Numbered from the stretch's first letter, positions 34,126 through 44,366 are shown. The stretch is DNA of 51,429 bases from JAQVPN01 sp036170435 (GCA_036170435.1 JAVHPF010000026.1:1-51429), one strand, 5' to 3'. Made by a program: numbers and translations. The notes: generated from the sequence alone by a model not told the origin.

Positions 34126-34761
34126 CTAAGCAGCATTTTGTAATCCTCTATAATGTTTTTTTCACTCTAATTCATCCTTGATTTTATATCAGAATTTTGC
34201 CATAAATTGTCTTAAAATAAGCTCGTATGACTTATCTTCTATCTGTAAAAGATTTGATAAAACAGCCAATGGAATTGTTCTATAATCTTTTAGTTTTCAA
34301 TTAACTACATATTCAATTACAACAAGAGTATCGCTTGCAATGTGATTATTAAATTTTTTTAAACTAACTTCTTTAATATCATCCAAAATCATAAAAAATT
34401 CCATATTTCTTTTTTTCAAATAATCATCTTTAATTTTAGAAAAATCAATTATTCAAAAAGTTTCAGTATCTAGAAAATTATTTACATCAAAATCAAGAAT
34501 ATTGTTAACAACTTCAACATAATCTCATCTAAAATATTCTAATTCATCTTTTCTCATAAGTATATTTTGAACCCTTAACTTATCTTCGATTCAAAATCAT
34601 CTATCCCAATAAGATAATCTCTTACCTTTTGTTGACTTCAAAGAAGAGGCAACATCACTAGAATGTCTATGTCAATTTACCATTTTAGTAAATTTAGTTG
34701 GGTGTAATTGTTTTTTAAGACTTTTAGATCATGTAGTATGTGTAGATAATCAAAATTTCAT
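34126..34761 (-). CDS. Unknown soluble protein
   Basis: 211 residues, no signal peptide or membrane helix. The N-terminal 50 residues are basic and His-rich (SLKKQLHPTKFTKMVNGHRH). The middle is acidic, with VNNILDFDVNNFLDTETFGIIDFSKI. The C-terminus is helical (LLQIEDKSYELILRQFMAKFGYKI). I recognise no family. It lies between fusA and the giant gene on the same strand, after the giant gene's upstream region, and ends in a weak A/T hairpin. Four or more glycines are UGA, so it is expressed in the alternative code. Confidence 0.7.
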
Positions 34762-34824
34762 ATTTATTTTTGTTTTTATTTTGTAAACTTAAGAGGATTT
34801 TAACACATTTTCCATTTTAAAGCA

Positions 34825-34856
34825 AAAAAATAGCCTGCAAATTGCAGACTATTTTT
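34825..34856 (-). terminator. fusA terminator
   Basis: Stem AAAAAATAG-C-CTGCAA / TTGCAG-A-CTATTTTT with one mismatch, 54 bp after the fusA stop codon, T-rich on both sides. Confidence 0.75.
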
Positions 34857-34909
34857 TATGAATTTCCTAAAGACTATGCACAGCATAAGAAAAATTATTT
34901 GATTATTTC

Positions 34910-37045
34910 TTAATCTTCATCATCTTCTAATTTGAAACCTCTATCTTCTCTAACTTTTGTTGCAATATGAGTTGGAACTTCGTCATAATGATCAAATTCC
35001 ATAGCATATGTAGCTCTACCTTGAGAAGCAGATCTTAATTCAGTTGAGTAACCAAACATTTCTGAAAGTGGAACTTGAGCAGTAATAATTTTAGCTTGCC
35101 CTCTTTGTCCCATTTCTTCAATTCTACCTCTTTTTGAATTTAATTGTCCAAGTACATCACCCATATATTCTTCTGGAGTATTTACTTCTACCTTCATTAT
35201 TGGTTCAAGTAGTATAGGACTAGCTTTTTTACAAGCTTCTTTAAATGCTTTTGAAGCAGCAATTCTAAATGATAATTCAGATGAATCTACATCATGGTAT
35301 GATCAGAAAGTTAATGTAGCTTTTACATCTACCATAGGATAACCTGCGATGTAACCTCTTTTATAAGCAGCTTCAAGCCCTTTTTCAACTCATGGTATAT
35401 ATTCTTTTGGAACTATTCAACCAATAATTTTATTGATAAATTTATTAACTTTTTTAACTCCATTATCATCTGCATCAGCTTCTTTATAAGTTTCGAATGT
35501 CATAACAACATGCCCAAATTGACCTCTACCTCAAGTTTGTTTAGAGTATTTAACTTCAACATCTTTAACTGGATTTTTGATAGTTTCTCTATAAGCAACT
35601 TGTGGAGCACCAACATTACATTCAACTTTAAATTCTCTTTTCATTCTATCAACGATGATATCTAAGTGTAATTCCCCCATACCTGCAATAATAGTTTGTC
35701 CAGTTTCTTCATCAGTTCTAACTCTGAATGATGGATCTTCTTCAGCTAATTTAGAAAGAGCCATACCCATTTTTTCTTGATCAGCTTTTGTTTTTGGTTC
35801 TACAGAAATATGTATTACTGGTTCTGGAAATTCCATAGCTTCTAGTAATAAATGTTTATTCATATCACAAAGTGTATCTCAAGTTTTAGTTTCTTTTAAT
35901 CCAACTACAGCTCAGATGTTACCAGCAGTGATCTCTTGTATTTCTTCTCTAGTATTAGCATGCATAGCAAGTAGTCTACCAACTCTTTCTTTTTCACCAG
36001 AAACAGAATTATAAACATAAGAACCCGCTCTTAATGTACCAGTATAAACTCTAGTAAAAGTTAGTCTACCTACGAATGGATCAGTCATAACTTTGAAGGC
36101 TAACGCAGCAAGAGGAGTATTATCTCAAATTGCAATTTCTTCAGTTTTTTCTTTGTCATCAATATCCATAACTATAACTTTACCACCATTAACATCCATA
36201 GGAGAAGGTAGATAATCTACAGCAGCATCAATCATCATTTGTACTCAGATATTTTGTAGAGCAGATCCACAAATAACTGCATATAAATTTGTAGAACAAA
36301 CACCAGCTCTAAGACCAGCTTTGATATCTTCTATTGATAATTCACCATTTGCGAAATATTTTTCCATTAAAGCTTCATCTTGTTCAGCTACTTTTTCCAT
36401 TAATTCCATTCTATATGCTTCAACATCGTCTTTCATATCTTCTGGAATAGGACATTCAGTTACTTTTTCCCCTGAATTACCTTCAAAATGATATGCTTTT
36501 TGAGTGATAAGATCAACTATACCAACAAAAGTAGATTCAGCACCAATAGGTAATTGAATAGCTACAACTTTATTTCAAGCTAATCTTTTTTTGATTGAAT
36601 CCATAGTCATGAAAAAATCTCAACCAGTTTTATCCATTTTATTTACAAATGCGATTCTTGGAACACCATATTTATCTGCTTGTTTCCAAACAGTTTCAGA
36701 TTGTGGTTCTACTCATTGACTTGCATCAAATACAGCAACTCAACCATCTAGTACTCTAAGAGATCTTTCTACTTCAATAGTAAAATCTACGTGACCTGGA
36801 GTATCGATGATATTTATTCTATGATCACCCCAAAATGCAGTAGTTGCAGCTGAAGTAATAGTAATACCTCTTTCTTTTTCTTGTTCCATCCAATCCATAG
36901 TACCTTCACCATCGTGAGTTTCTCAGATTTTATGAATTTTACCCGTATAAAACAAAACTCTTTCAGTAGTTGTTGTTTTACCAGCATCAATATGGGCAAT
37001 AATACCTATATTTCTTATTTTATTTAACGGAGTTTTATCTGCCAT
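34910..37045 (-). CDS. fusA: Elongation factor G
   Basis: 711 residues, normal length. The GTPase that drives ribosomal translocation. G1 is GIIAHIDAGKTTTTERVLFY; G2/switch I includes RGITITSAATT; G3 is INIIDTPGHVDFT; G4 is FVNKMDKTGGD. Domains II-V are complete, with MGELHLDIIVDRM and the C-terminal EYMGDVLGQLNSKRGRI. It ends in an acidic tail (KLEDDED). A promoter of the same kind as those of rplS and rpmF lies 50-80 bp upstream. UGA is used but less than GGN. The absence of rpsL, rpsG and tuf next to it departs from the usual str operon. Confidence 0.97.
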
Positions 37046-37088
37046 AAAAAAATTTATATAAATTAAAATAAACACCCTTGAAAAGGGA

Positions 37089-37124
37089 CCGCGAAGATTT
37101 TATACAAATAGTCTCTAAAGTCAA
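37089..37124 (-). promoter_or_regulatory. fusA promoter with GC-rich discriminator
   Basis: On the minus strand: TTGACT, a 16-base spacer, TAAAAT, then CTTCGCGG. A small hairpin, CCCTTttcAAGGG, sits in the leader at 37075-37087. Confidence 0.78.
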
Positions 37125-37163
37125 ATTTGATTTATAAGAACTATTTGTATAAATACATAGATT

Positions 37164-38543
37164 TTATCTAGCCCAAAGAGTCCCTGATTGTTGTGTAATA
37201 TAAGGATCATAACTAGAACATCAATTAGCAGTAGATACTCAATAATATCATAAATTAGTATTAGTATGAAAAGCTGGTCATCTGTACCATCCTTCCCTAT
37301 ATAAAGTTCATGGATTATAACAATTATTTGCTGCTGTTCATATATCAACAGCAGCATTAAAAGTACAATTAACTATTCCAGTCATAATATATGTTCAACA
37401 ATTTAATTTTAATTCATTAGATCCTGCTCATTGGATTAAATTAATCATATTATCGCTAAATTTTCAAAATCAAGTTATAGATGTAATATTAGTAGGCGTA
37501 ACAGATCAGGAATTTAAATGATTTTGGTTAAGTGAATTAATTCATGCAACTAGAGTCCGCCCACCTCAAGACATATCACAATAAGACTGAAATGCTGGAT
37601 TTGAATCTGGTTTTATATAATAAATTCCATTCCCTATGCTAGATCAAGAATCTAAAATTGTTTTACAAGATGTTCCTGGATTTGTAATAGTTCATAATAC
37701 AGCTGGAGCTGGTGTTGTTCAAGATATAACAACTGTTCATAAAACATTAGATGAAACAGTAGATATATTACCTCAAAAACTTGCCAATAAAGCTCATGTA
37801 AATAATGTAGTTAAAGATGATTGAGATGTTATATTTGTTATATTTACTCATGTTAAACTAGCTGTTGAATTTCCTGTAACTTCTTTAATTATTGTAGTTG
37901 CATCTTTAGATCACAAATCAGTCCCGGAATTTAATTTATATGGGAGATTTGTAGATCAATCAACAACATACTGAGTTCCATTAGATAGCAAACTTACAGA
38001 TCAAGTATTATTCCAAAGTAAACTTGGAATATTAGCTATCCATATTTGTGTTCAACTTGAAAATTTCATAATTCAATTATAATTTCATGAAACTTTTGCT
38101 ACATATCCTGCTTGTGCATATGTAGTATTTACTAAAGAATCATTAATTGCCAGCGTATTTTCCATAACAGCACCTAATTCATATTTAGTTTTACTCGAAT
38201 CAACTGCATAAGAATAGTAGTCCTGAGATATAGGATCTTTATTATCTGACATTTTTATAAATCATAAAGTTTTTGACCCCAATAATCATCTATAAGCATA
38301 AATAATAGAATTTATTGATCAAGTTGAAATTGGTGAATCAGGATCAGGATAAAAAGATTTTTTAGTATAGTATATATCTAAACCATTAGATGCTTCTTTT
38401 AATGTAGTAGTTCTATTTGTATCTCTAGCATCACTTGTATATGATTGATAACTAATAAATCCTATAGTAGCTAATATTGCCAAAATAGTTATTACTATAA
38501 TTAATTCGACAAGAGTAAATGCTTTTCTTTTATATTTTTCCAT
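37164..38543 (-). CDS. Type IV pilin-like protein with a fibrinogen-related C-terminal domain
   Basis: 459 residues. The N-terminus, MEKYKRKAFTLVELIIVITILAILATIGF, is a class III (prepilin) signal: a basic leader, FTLVE with the +5 Glu, and a hydrophobic helix. The -1 residue is Ala rather than the usual Gly. A Ser/Thr/Asn-rich middle (about 80-290) leads to NGIYYIKPDSNPAFQSYCDM and a GGG-x-TLV motif (about 305-335), the start of a fibrinogen C-terminal-like domain, continuing to the end with several Cys. The x is a CGG codon (37557-37559) where the family has Trp. Such a pilin tip could bind host glycans or proteins; this is inference. The gene is divergent from tsaB. Confidence 0.85.
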
Positions 38544-38604
38544 GATAATAAATTTATTCTAATAAAATATCAATAATATTAATTTTTTTTAATACTTTTG
38601 TCAA

Positions 38605-38634
38605 TAGAATTAAAAAAAAATTTTTTTAATTCTA
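38605..38634. repeat. 30-bp palindrome between divergent pilin and tsaB genes
   Basis: Arms TAGAATTAAAAAAA and TTTTTTTAATTCTA around AA, in the 136-bp divergent intergenic region. It could be an operator or a transcript-end hairpin. Confidence 0.5.
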
Positions 38635-38679
38635 TATTTTTATATAATATAATAAATTAATAATTTACAATAAAAAATA

Positions 38680-39261
38680 ATGATACTATTTATAGATACT
38701 ATTTCAAAACCTTGTTTTATCTGACTTTTTGATGATGATAAAAATCTGCTTGATTCTAAAATTTATGATATAACTGGAAATGAATCAATGACTCTAAACC
38801 CAAATATAGATGAATTACTAAAGAAAAATCATACTTCTTATTTTGATTTAGAAAATATAGTTTTAGTTAATTGACCTGGAAGTTTTACTTGAATTAGAAC
38901 AGCTGTACTTGTTGCTAATACTATAAATTTTATAATTAATAAAAGGATGACTGGAATTGATTATTTTTCTATGTATGAATTAGCTTTTCCAGCAAGCTAT
39001 CCAATAATAAAAGATTCTTCAAGAAGAGATTTATTTATAAAAAAAGATAATACTTCAAAAATAGAAATTATTCCAAATGAAGAATTGCTTGAATACTTAA
39101 AAGAAAATAAAATAAGTGAAATTTATTGAGATACAAATATAAACTTAGATAATACAAAAAAAATAACAAATATTGATTATATAAAAGTTTTAAATAAAAT
39201 AAAACTAGATAACAAAACTAAATTAGAAGCTTTTTATATGAAAAAGCCAAATATTTCCTAA
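38680..39261 (+). CDS. tsaB: tRNA threonylcarbamoyladenosine biosynthesis protein TsaB
   Basis: 193 residues. An ASKHA-fold protein that supports TsaD in making t6A37 on tRNAs. The N-terminus MILFIDTISKPCFIGLFD is the first β-strand pair. The signature NGPGSFTGIR is at 64-73, with UGA for the first and third Gly. Relatively short, as in many Patescibacteria, with a reduced C-terminal half (GIDYFSMYELAF). The next gene starts 10 bp later, so they are probably co-transcribed. No tsaD, tsaC or tsaE is present in the window. Confidence 0.92.
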
Positions 39262-39270
39262 AATAATTTT

Positions 39271-39771
39271 ATGGATACAACAACAAATATATGACATTTA
39301 AAAGAATGAGAAAATATAGAAATGGTGGTTAGAAGACATTGGATCGTATATATTCAACTTGGAATTTATGCTCTTTTATGACTTAGCGTAACTAGTACAT
39401 TGTTTTGATTTTTCTGATTTGATTCATTTTTTATAAATATGACTATTGTTTTATTTTGGATGATGTTCTTAATTTTTTTATATATAGAATGGCTTAATCA
39501 TGAGCTTGATTTATTCATAATAACTCCAAGTAGAATTATTTGAGTTGAGCAATTATCATTTCTAAATAGAACAATTTCAGAATGTCCCATAGCTCAAGTT
39601 CAAGAAGTAAATGCTAAAACTAAATGACTTCTATCAAACCTATTAAATTTTTGAACTCTACTTATTCAAACAGCTTGAAATGCATCAAATTTCGAAGTAG
39701 AATATGCCCCTGATGTTATAAATACTTCAAGAAAAATATTAAATATAGTTGATAAGTATAGAAATGATTAA
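39271..39771 (+). CDS. Membrane protein with bacterial PH (bPH2-like) domain
   Basis: 166 residues. Two adjacent hydrophobic segments (about 25-48 and 52-72, ending FLIFLYIEWLNHELDLFIIT) precede a β-rich domain with ITPSRIIGVEQLSFLNRTIS and ISECPIAQVQEVNAK, then LLNFGTLLIQTAGNASNFE. This matches the DUF304/bPH2 pattern of YdbT/YdbS-type proteins, whose role is poorly known. It starts 10 bp after tsaB and ends at a terminator converging on queA. Confidence 0.8.
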
Positions 39772-39778
39772 TTTCTAT

Positions 39779-39817
39779 AAAGCTAGGGAATGGTTTAAAA
39801 CCATTCCCTAGCTTTTA
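39779..39817. terminator. Bidirectional terminator (PH-domain gene / queA)
   Basis: AAAGCTAGGGAATGGTTT / AAACCATTCCCTAGCTTT. The inner 22 bases match the lysS terminator at 17452, but the outer stem differs. It overlaps the queA stop codon. Confidence 0.85.
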
Positions 39818-40837
39818 TTTTATCCACATAGCATCTCAAAATGAGAAAAATCTGAATTTATTATCTACTGCATACTTGTAAGCTTCATCTACTTTTTCTT
39901 TTCAAGCAAAGCTTGAGATTAACATTAAAAGTGTAGATTTTGGAAGATGAAAATTTGTAATTATAGAATCTACGAATTTCCAAGTATAACCTGGGTATAT
40001 AAAAATATCAGTTTCTTTTGATCCAAAAGACAAAGTATTATCAGAATTACCAAAACTCTCTAGGGTTCTAACTGATGTTGTTCAAACTGCTATTATTCTT
40101 TTTCACTCTTTTTTATATTGATTTAATCTAATAGCTGTATCCTCTTCAATTTCAGCAAATTCAGAGTGCATTTTATGGTCTAGAATATTTTCTGTTTCAA
40201 CTCATTTAAAAGTTCCAAGTCATACATGAAGTAGTACTTTTTCTATTTTTACTCATTTTTTTTCAAGTTTTTCTAAAAGTTCTTCAGTAAAATGAAGCCC
40301 CGCAGTAGGAGCCGCAACACTTCAATTTATCTCAGAAAATACTGTCTGATATCTAGAAGAATTCTCCAATTTTTCCTTTATATAAGGCGGAAGTGGTATT
40401 TGTCCAACTTTGTCCACAATGTCTAGAAACTCTATTCATGATTTGTTAAATTTAACTATCCTTCAAGAATCTGAGATATCTACTATTTCGGCCTCAAGTC
40501 ATAGTAAAAAATCTATTTTTGCTCAAATTTTTAACTTTTTACCAGGATAAACTAAGCAATCCCAAGTATCTCGTGATATTTGTTTATGAAGAAATATTTC
40601 GCAAACTGTGTCTTTTTCTCTTATAGTTCAGTTTAATCTAGCATTAATAACACGAGTTTTATTTAATACTAGTACATCATTTTCTCATAAATAATCTTCT
40701 ATATTGAAAAATTGTTTTTCTTCTATATTTCAAGAGTTTTTTTCTAGAATTAAAAGTCTAGAATCACTTCTTGGTTCAATTGGGGTTTGGGCAATTAATT
40801 CTTGCGGTAAATCATAATCAAAATCTGTTAATTTCAT
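39815..40837 (-). CDS. queA: tRNA preQ1(34) S-adenosylmethionine ribosyltransferase-isomerase
   Basis: 340 residues, the family's normal length. It adds the cyclopentene ring of queuosine to tRNA position 34. The N-terminus, MKLTDFDYDLPQELIAQTPI then EPRSDSRLLIL, is diagnostic, and VAAPTAGLHFTEELLEKL is the conserved central segment. The start lies 3 bases before a 100-N gap, after which the first 18 codons and one extra base recur (see gap entry). Allowing for the artefact, the gene is intact. No other queuosine gene is in the window. Confidence 0.95.
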
Positions 40838-40994
40838 GANNNNNNNNNNNNNNNNNNNNNNNNNNNNNNNNNNNNNNNNNNNNNNNNNNNNNNNNNNNNN
40901 NNNNNNNNNNNNNNNNNNNNNNNNNNNNNNNNNNNNNNNGTTTGGGCAATTAATTCTTGCGGTAAATCATAATCAAAATCTGTTAATTTCATGA
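40785..40994. other. Scaffold gap (100 N) with duplicated 55-base ends
   Basis: N at 40840-40939. The 55 bases 40785-40839 (queA N-terminus and start) recur exactly at 40940-40994. The second copy is not a second gene. Confidence 0.95.
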
Positions 40995-41056
40995 AAATAT
41001 TTTTATTTACTATTAATTTGATGCGCATTATATAAAAAACTAAAATAAAAACAATT

Positions 41057-41086
41057 AAAAAGACCCGAATTAAATCGGATCTTTTT
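41057..41086 (-). terminator. Terminator after the RRM gene
   Basis: AAAAAGA-C-CCGA / TCGG-A-TCTTTTT with one mismatch and a 6-base loop, 16 bp after the stop codon. Confidence 0.8.
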
Positions 41087-41102
41087 GTCTAAATTACTAA
41101 GA

Positions 41103-41408
41103 TTAGTATCTAGCTGGTCTGTCAGTTCTTGGTTTTCTTTCTTCTTCTCTAGCAAAAGATACGAAAATAGCTCTACCATTGATTTCACCACCATTTGCAG
41201 ATTCTTGAGCTTTTACAGCTGCTTCTAAATCTTTAAATGTAACGAAACCAAAACCTTTAGATCTTTTAGTTTCTCTATCTAATATAACATTAGAATCTTC
41301 GATTTCACCAAATTCACCAAAAATATCTAGTAAATCTTTACCTCTTAATTCCCAAGGTAAACCACCAACAAACAATTTTTTGTTTGGAGTTCCTGCATTA
41401 TTTTCCAT
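41103..41408 (-). CDS. RNA-binding protein with one RRM domain
   Basis: 101 residues. A single RNA recognition motif spans about residues 10-85: RNP2 KLFVGGLPWEL and RNP1 RSKGFGFVTF. A short Arg-rich tail (REEERKPRTDRPARY) follows. Such small proteins act as RNA chaperones, often in cold response. Every one of about a dozen glycines is GGN, not UGA, suggesting high expression. Its promoter lies about 130 bp upstream, leaving a long leader with a small hairpin, which may allow autoregulation. Confidence 0.95.
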   Translation of the reverse strand: MENNAGTPNKKLFVGGLPWELRGKDLLDIFGEFGEIEDSNVILDRETKRSKGFGFVTFKDLEAAVKAQESANGGEINGRAIFVSFAREEERKPRTDRPARY

Positions 41409-41433
41409 ATGTAAAAATAATAATAAAATAAAA

Positions 41434-41453
41434 TTACAAGCTTAGTCTTGTAA
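41434..41453 (-). promoter_or_regulatory. Hairpin in the RRM mRNA leader
   Basis: TTACAAG / CTTGTAA (7-bp stem, loop of 6), 26 bp upstream of the start codon, within a leader of about 125 bases. Confidence 0.4.
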
Positions 41454-41540
41454 AGAATAAAAGTACACTAGAACCAAGACACTATAAAAATGAAATGAAA
41501 TGAAGTTGTATAATTAATTCCCTTAAAAAGCTCGAGACCA

Positions 41541-41568
41541 ATTATAACTAATAAAAAATATATTACAA
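41541..41568 (-). promoter_or_regulatory. RRM gene promoter
   Basis: On the minus strand: TTGTAA, a 16-base spacer, TATAAT. The -35 box overlaps the stop codon of the upstream zinc-ribbon gene. Confidence 0.65.
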
Positions 41569-42204
41569 GTTTTTATTATATTTATAATTATTTAAAATTT
41601 CTATTGTAATCAAAAATTTTAATTGTTTTAAAATATCTTGTTTAAAATCAAATGATTCTTCTAATTCCTTACTTATATCAAAGATTTTCAGTTTTAAATT
41701 ATGTATTATTTTAGATTTTTCTGGATCACTTCTATGATTTTCATCTAATTGTTCAATTGTTTCATAAAAACATTCTAGTCTATATTTATATTTTTTAATA
41801 CTTATATATATAATAGCATTATTCTCTCAGATAAGTAAATTATTTAAATCCACTTTTAGCTCTCTATTTTCAGGAAGTAAAATATTTTTGTGTTTTTTAT
41901 TTGGAATTTGAAATTTTATAGTTCAAATAATCTTATACTTAGCTTTTTTATTATCTATTACTTCCAAAAAATCCAGTTCATCTAAATCAATTTTTTCCTC
42001 TACTTGTAATCAATATCAACACTCACATCAAGATTCTTCTATATATTTAGCGTCACAGTTCGGACAAATTAAAAAATTCCCCAAGATAATATAATCTGCT
42101 AATGGTGCTGTATCATTAACAATTTTTTGTAATCATTCATATATTTCAGAAATTTCTTTTGATTTTTCAGTTGGATTTAAATCAAATTTTAATTGTTCAG
42201 GCAT
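41563..42204 (-). CDS. Unknown zinc-ribbon protein
   Basis: 213 residues. A helical N-terminus is followed by a Cys cluster LICPNCDAKYIEESGCECG (about residues 43-61), which should bind zinc. A β-rich part follows (DLDELDFLEVID, KYKIIGTIKFQIP), then a helical C-terminus. I know no family for it. It shares direction with comF, whose stop is about 60 bp upstream. The RRM promoter begins at its stop codon. Confidence 0.7.
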
Positions 42205-42264
42205 AATAATAAATTTATTAATTTTTCTTAATTATAACATAAATTTATTATTATGACAAATATT

Positions 42265-42963
42265 TTAATCGGAAGCTATTACAAGAGCAATATTTTCACT
42301 TGTTTTGTTATTTTTTAGCAATTTTGCAATTTCATTTAACGTACTTGCACTTGATATAACATCATCAACTATTATCACTTTTTTTAACTCTAAAATGTTC
42401 AAATATTTTTTATTTATTGAAAAAGAATTTTGTAAATTTTTTAGCCTATCTTGTCTACTTAGTCTAGATTGACTTTTTGTGTATTTAGTCTTTATTACTA
42501 AGTCATTATAATAGACAATATTTGTATATTTTGAAATATTTTTTGCAAGTATGTCTGCTTGATTATATCATCTAAAAAGCTTCTTTATTCAAAACATTGG
42601 TCGAGAAACAAGTATATAATCTGATAAGTCTTCATCACAATTTTTAAGAAATAATTCTCATAAATACAAAGCAAAATCTTCTAATATATCTTTTTTTCAG
42701 TAATATTTAGAATGCTTTATAAGTCTTTCTATTATTTTGTTTTTGTAATGAGTTAAAACAATAATTCTATCCAAATAAAAATCTTTATTTTTACATTCTT
42801 TGTGTATACAATATTCGAAAGATGGCTTTTTACAAAGATAACAATAAGCTCTATGATTATCTAGTTTCTTAAAACAATTCGGGCACAAAAAATGTCATAG
42901 TTCTCCACAACTATAACATTTTTTAGGAGCAATAAGATTTTTGATAAAATTAATAATTTTCAT
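42265..42963 (-). CDS. comF: ComF family phosphoribosyltransferase-like protein
   Basis: 232 residues. N-terminal zinc-binding Cys motifs (KKCYSCGELGHFLCPNC, YCYLCKKPSFEYC) precede a type I PRTase fold with FRGYNQADILAKNI and the PRPP loop VIIVDDVISSASTL. ComF proteins support DNA uptake in competent bacteria, possibly handling incoming single strands. Its ATG overlaps the TAA of the aminopeptidase gene (TAATG), so the two are translationally coupled. VS-x-PMF uses a CGA codon where the family usually has Val or another hydrophobic residue. Confidence 0.9.
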
Positions 42964-44366
42964 TATAATTCCATGAATAATTTAGATAAACTATCAACAC
43001 CAAATCAAGTAGCTCATTTAGTATAAAGAGCATAAGATTCAGGATAATTAGCAACTCAAGCAATATCTATATGAGTAAATTTTTCTCACTTATCACAGAA
43101 ATTTGATAAAAATGCTGCTCACATTGAAGCTCAAGCATAAACTCATTCTGTTAGATTTTTTAGGTCTGATATTTCTCATTTTGTTTTTTCTATATAAAAA
43201 TTTCAAAATGGAAGTTCTACATATTTTTCTGCATTATCTTTTGATTGTTCAAGAAGTTTTGAAATAACATATTTATCATTTCACATAATTCAAGCATAAT
43301 TATAACCTAGTGCGTACATACAAGCTCCTGTTAAAGTAGCCACTGTGACTATATAATCAAGTTCATAATTATCTGAAATATAACTCATAGTATCAGCCAA
43401 AACTAGTCTTCATTCTGCATCTGTATTTATAATATCTACAGTTTTTCCATTATATGCTTTTATAATATCGCTTGGTCTATAAGAATTTCCAGAAACACTG
43501 TTTTCTACAAGTGGAAAAGCTGCAATTATATTTATTTTTAATTCTTTTTGGTCAAGTTCTTTCATAGTATAAAAAACACTTGCTGCTCAAGCCATATCAT
43601 CTTTCATATTATACATATGATTTTCTGGTTTCAAATCAAGTCATCCAGTATCAAAAACAACTCATTTTCAAACAAAACCATAAGTTGGATATTCTGGATT
43701 AATTATTCTTTCCATAATAACTACATAAGGCTTGTTATCTGATCATTTTGCTACAGCATCAACTAAATTTAATCATTTTTTTCTTATGTCAACTGAATCC
43801 AAAATTCTAATTTTCACATTTCTAAAATCAGTATCTTTTATCATTTCTACTATTTTTTCTGGAGTTTTATTATGAGTTGGTTCAGAAACTAAATTTCTAC
43901 AATCTATAATATTTTTTATAGTTTTAAATCTTTTCTCAAGAAGTATTTTTTCTTCATCATTTTTTATCAAAATATTTATGTTATCTTCTTTTTTATCAGA
44001 TTTATAAATATCAAATTTATATCTAGATAATGCTGATATATCAAGTAAATCTTCTAAATTTTCTGATCTATTTGATATTATTGTAAAATTTTCAGGTAAT
44101 TTTATTATTTCACTTGATATGTATTCAATAAAAGTTTTCTTAGATTTATCTAAAAAATTTATAAAATAAACTTTTTCTACATTTTCAGTTCAAAGAAAAA
44201 AATCAAAAACTGCATTTTCTTTCTTATTTAAAATAATGTCTAATTTGAAAATTATATTTTCTGGAAAATTATATATTTTTATCATTTCCAAATCTATTTC
44301 TTCTTCAATTAAAAAAAGTAAATTTGTGTTTTTAATATACTCTAAGTTATTAATTATATTAATCAT
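42963..44366 (-). CDS. Leucyl aminopeptidase family protein (M17)
   Basis: 467 residues. The variable N-domain is followed by the M17 catalytic core. VGKGVVFDTGG (about residue 235) carries the metal-ligand Lys and Asp. MKDDMAGAASV follows, and NTDAEGRLVLADTM (about 312) is the family signature, with UGA as the Gly. ATLTGACMYALG completes the site. It cleaves N-terminal residues from peptides in the cytosol, using two metal ions. It is coupled to comF downstream and starts 11 bp after the polytopic membrane protein gene. Confidence 0.93.

Noticed and set aside
37636..37824. Plus-strand ORF of 62 codons
   Set aside because: Antisense to the pilin-fibrinogen gene, whose motifs are clear on the minus strand.
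40940..41028. Second queA start after the gap
   Set aside because: It is an exact 55-base copy of the first start across 100 N, an assembly artefact.
41563..41590. Possible frameshift or earlier stop (41588) in the zinc-ribbon gene
   Set aside because: A careful codon-by-codon reading stays in frame to TAA at 41563; the earlier stop was my misreading of an A/T run.
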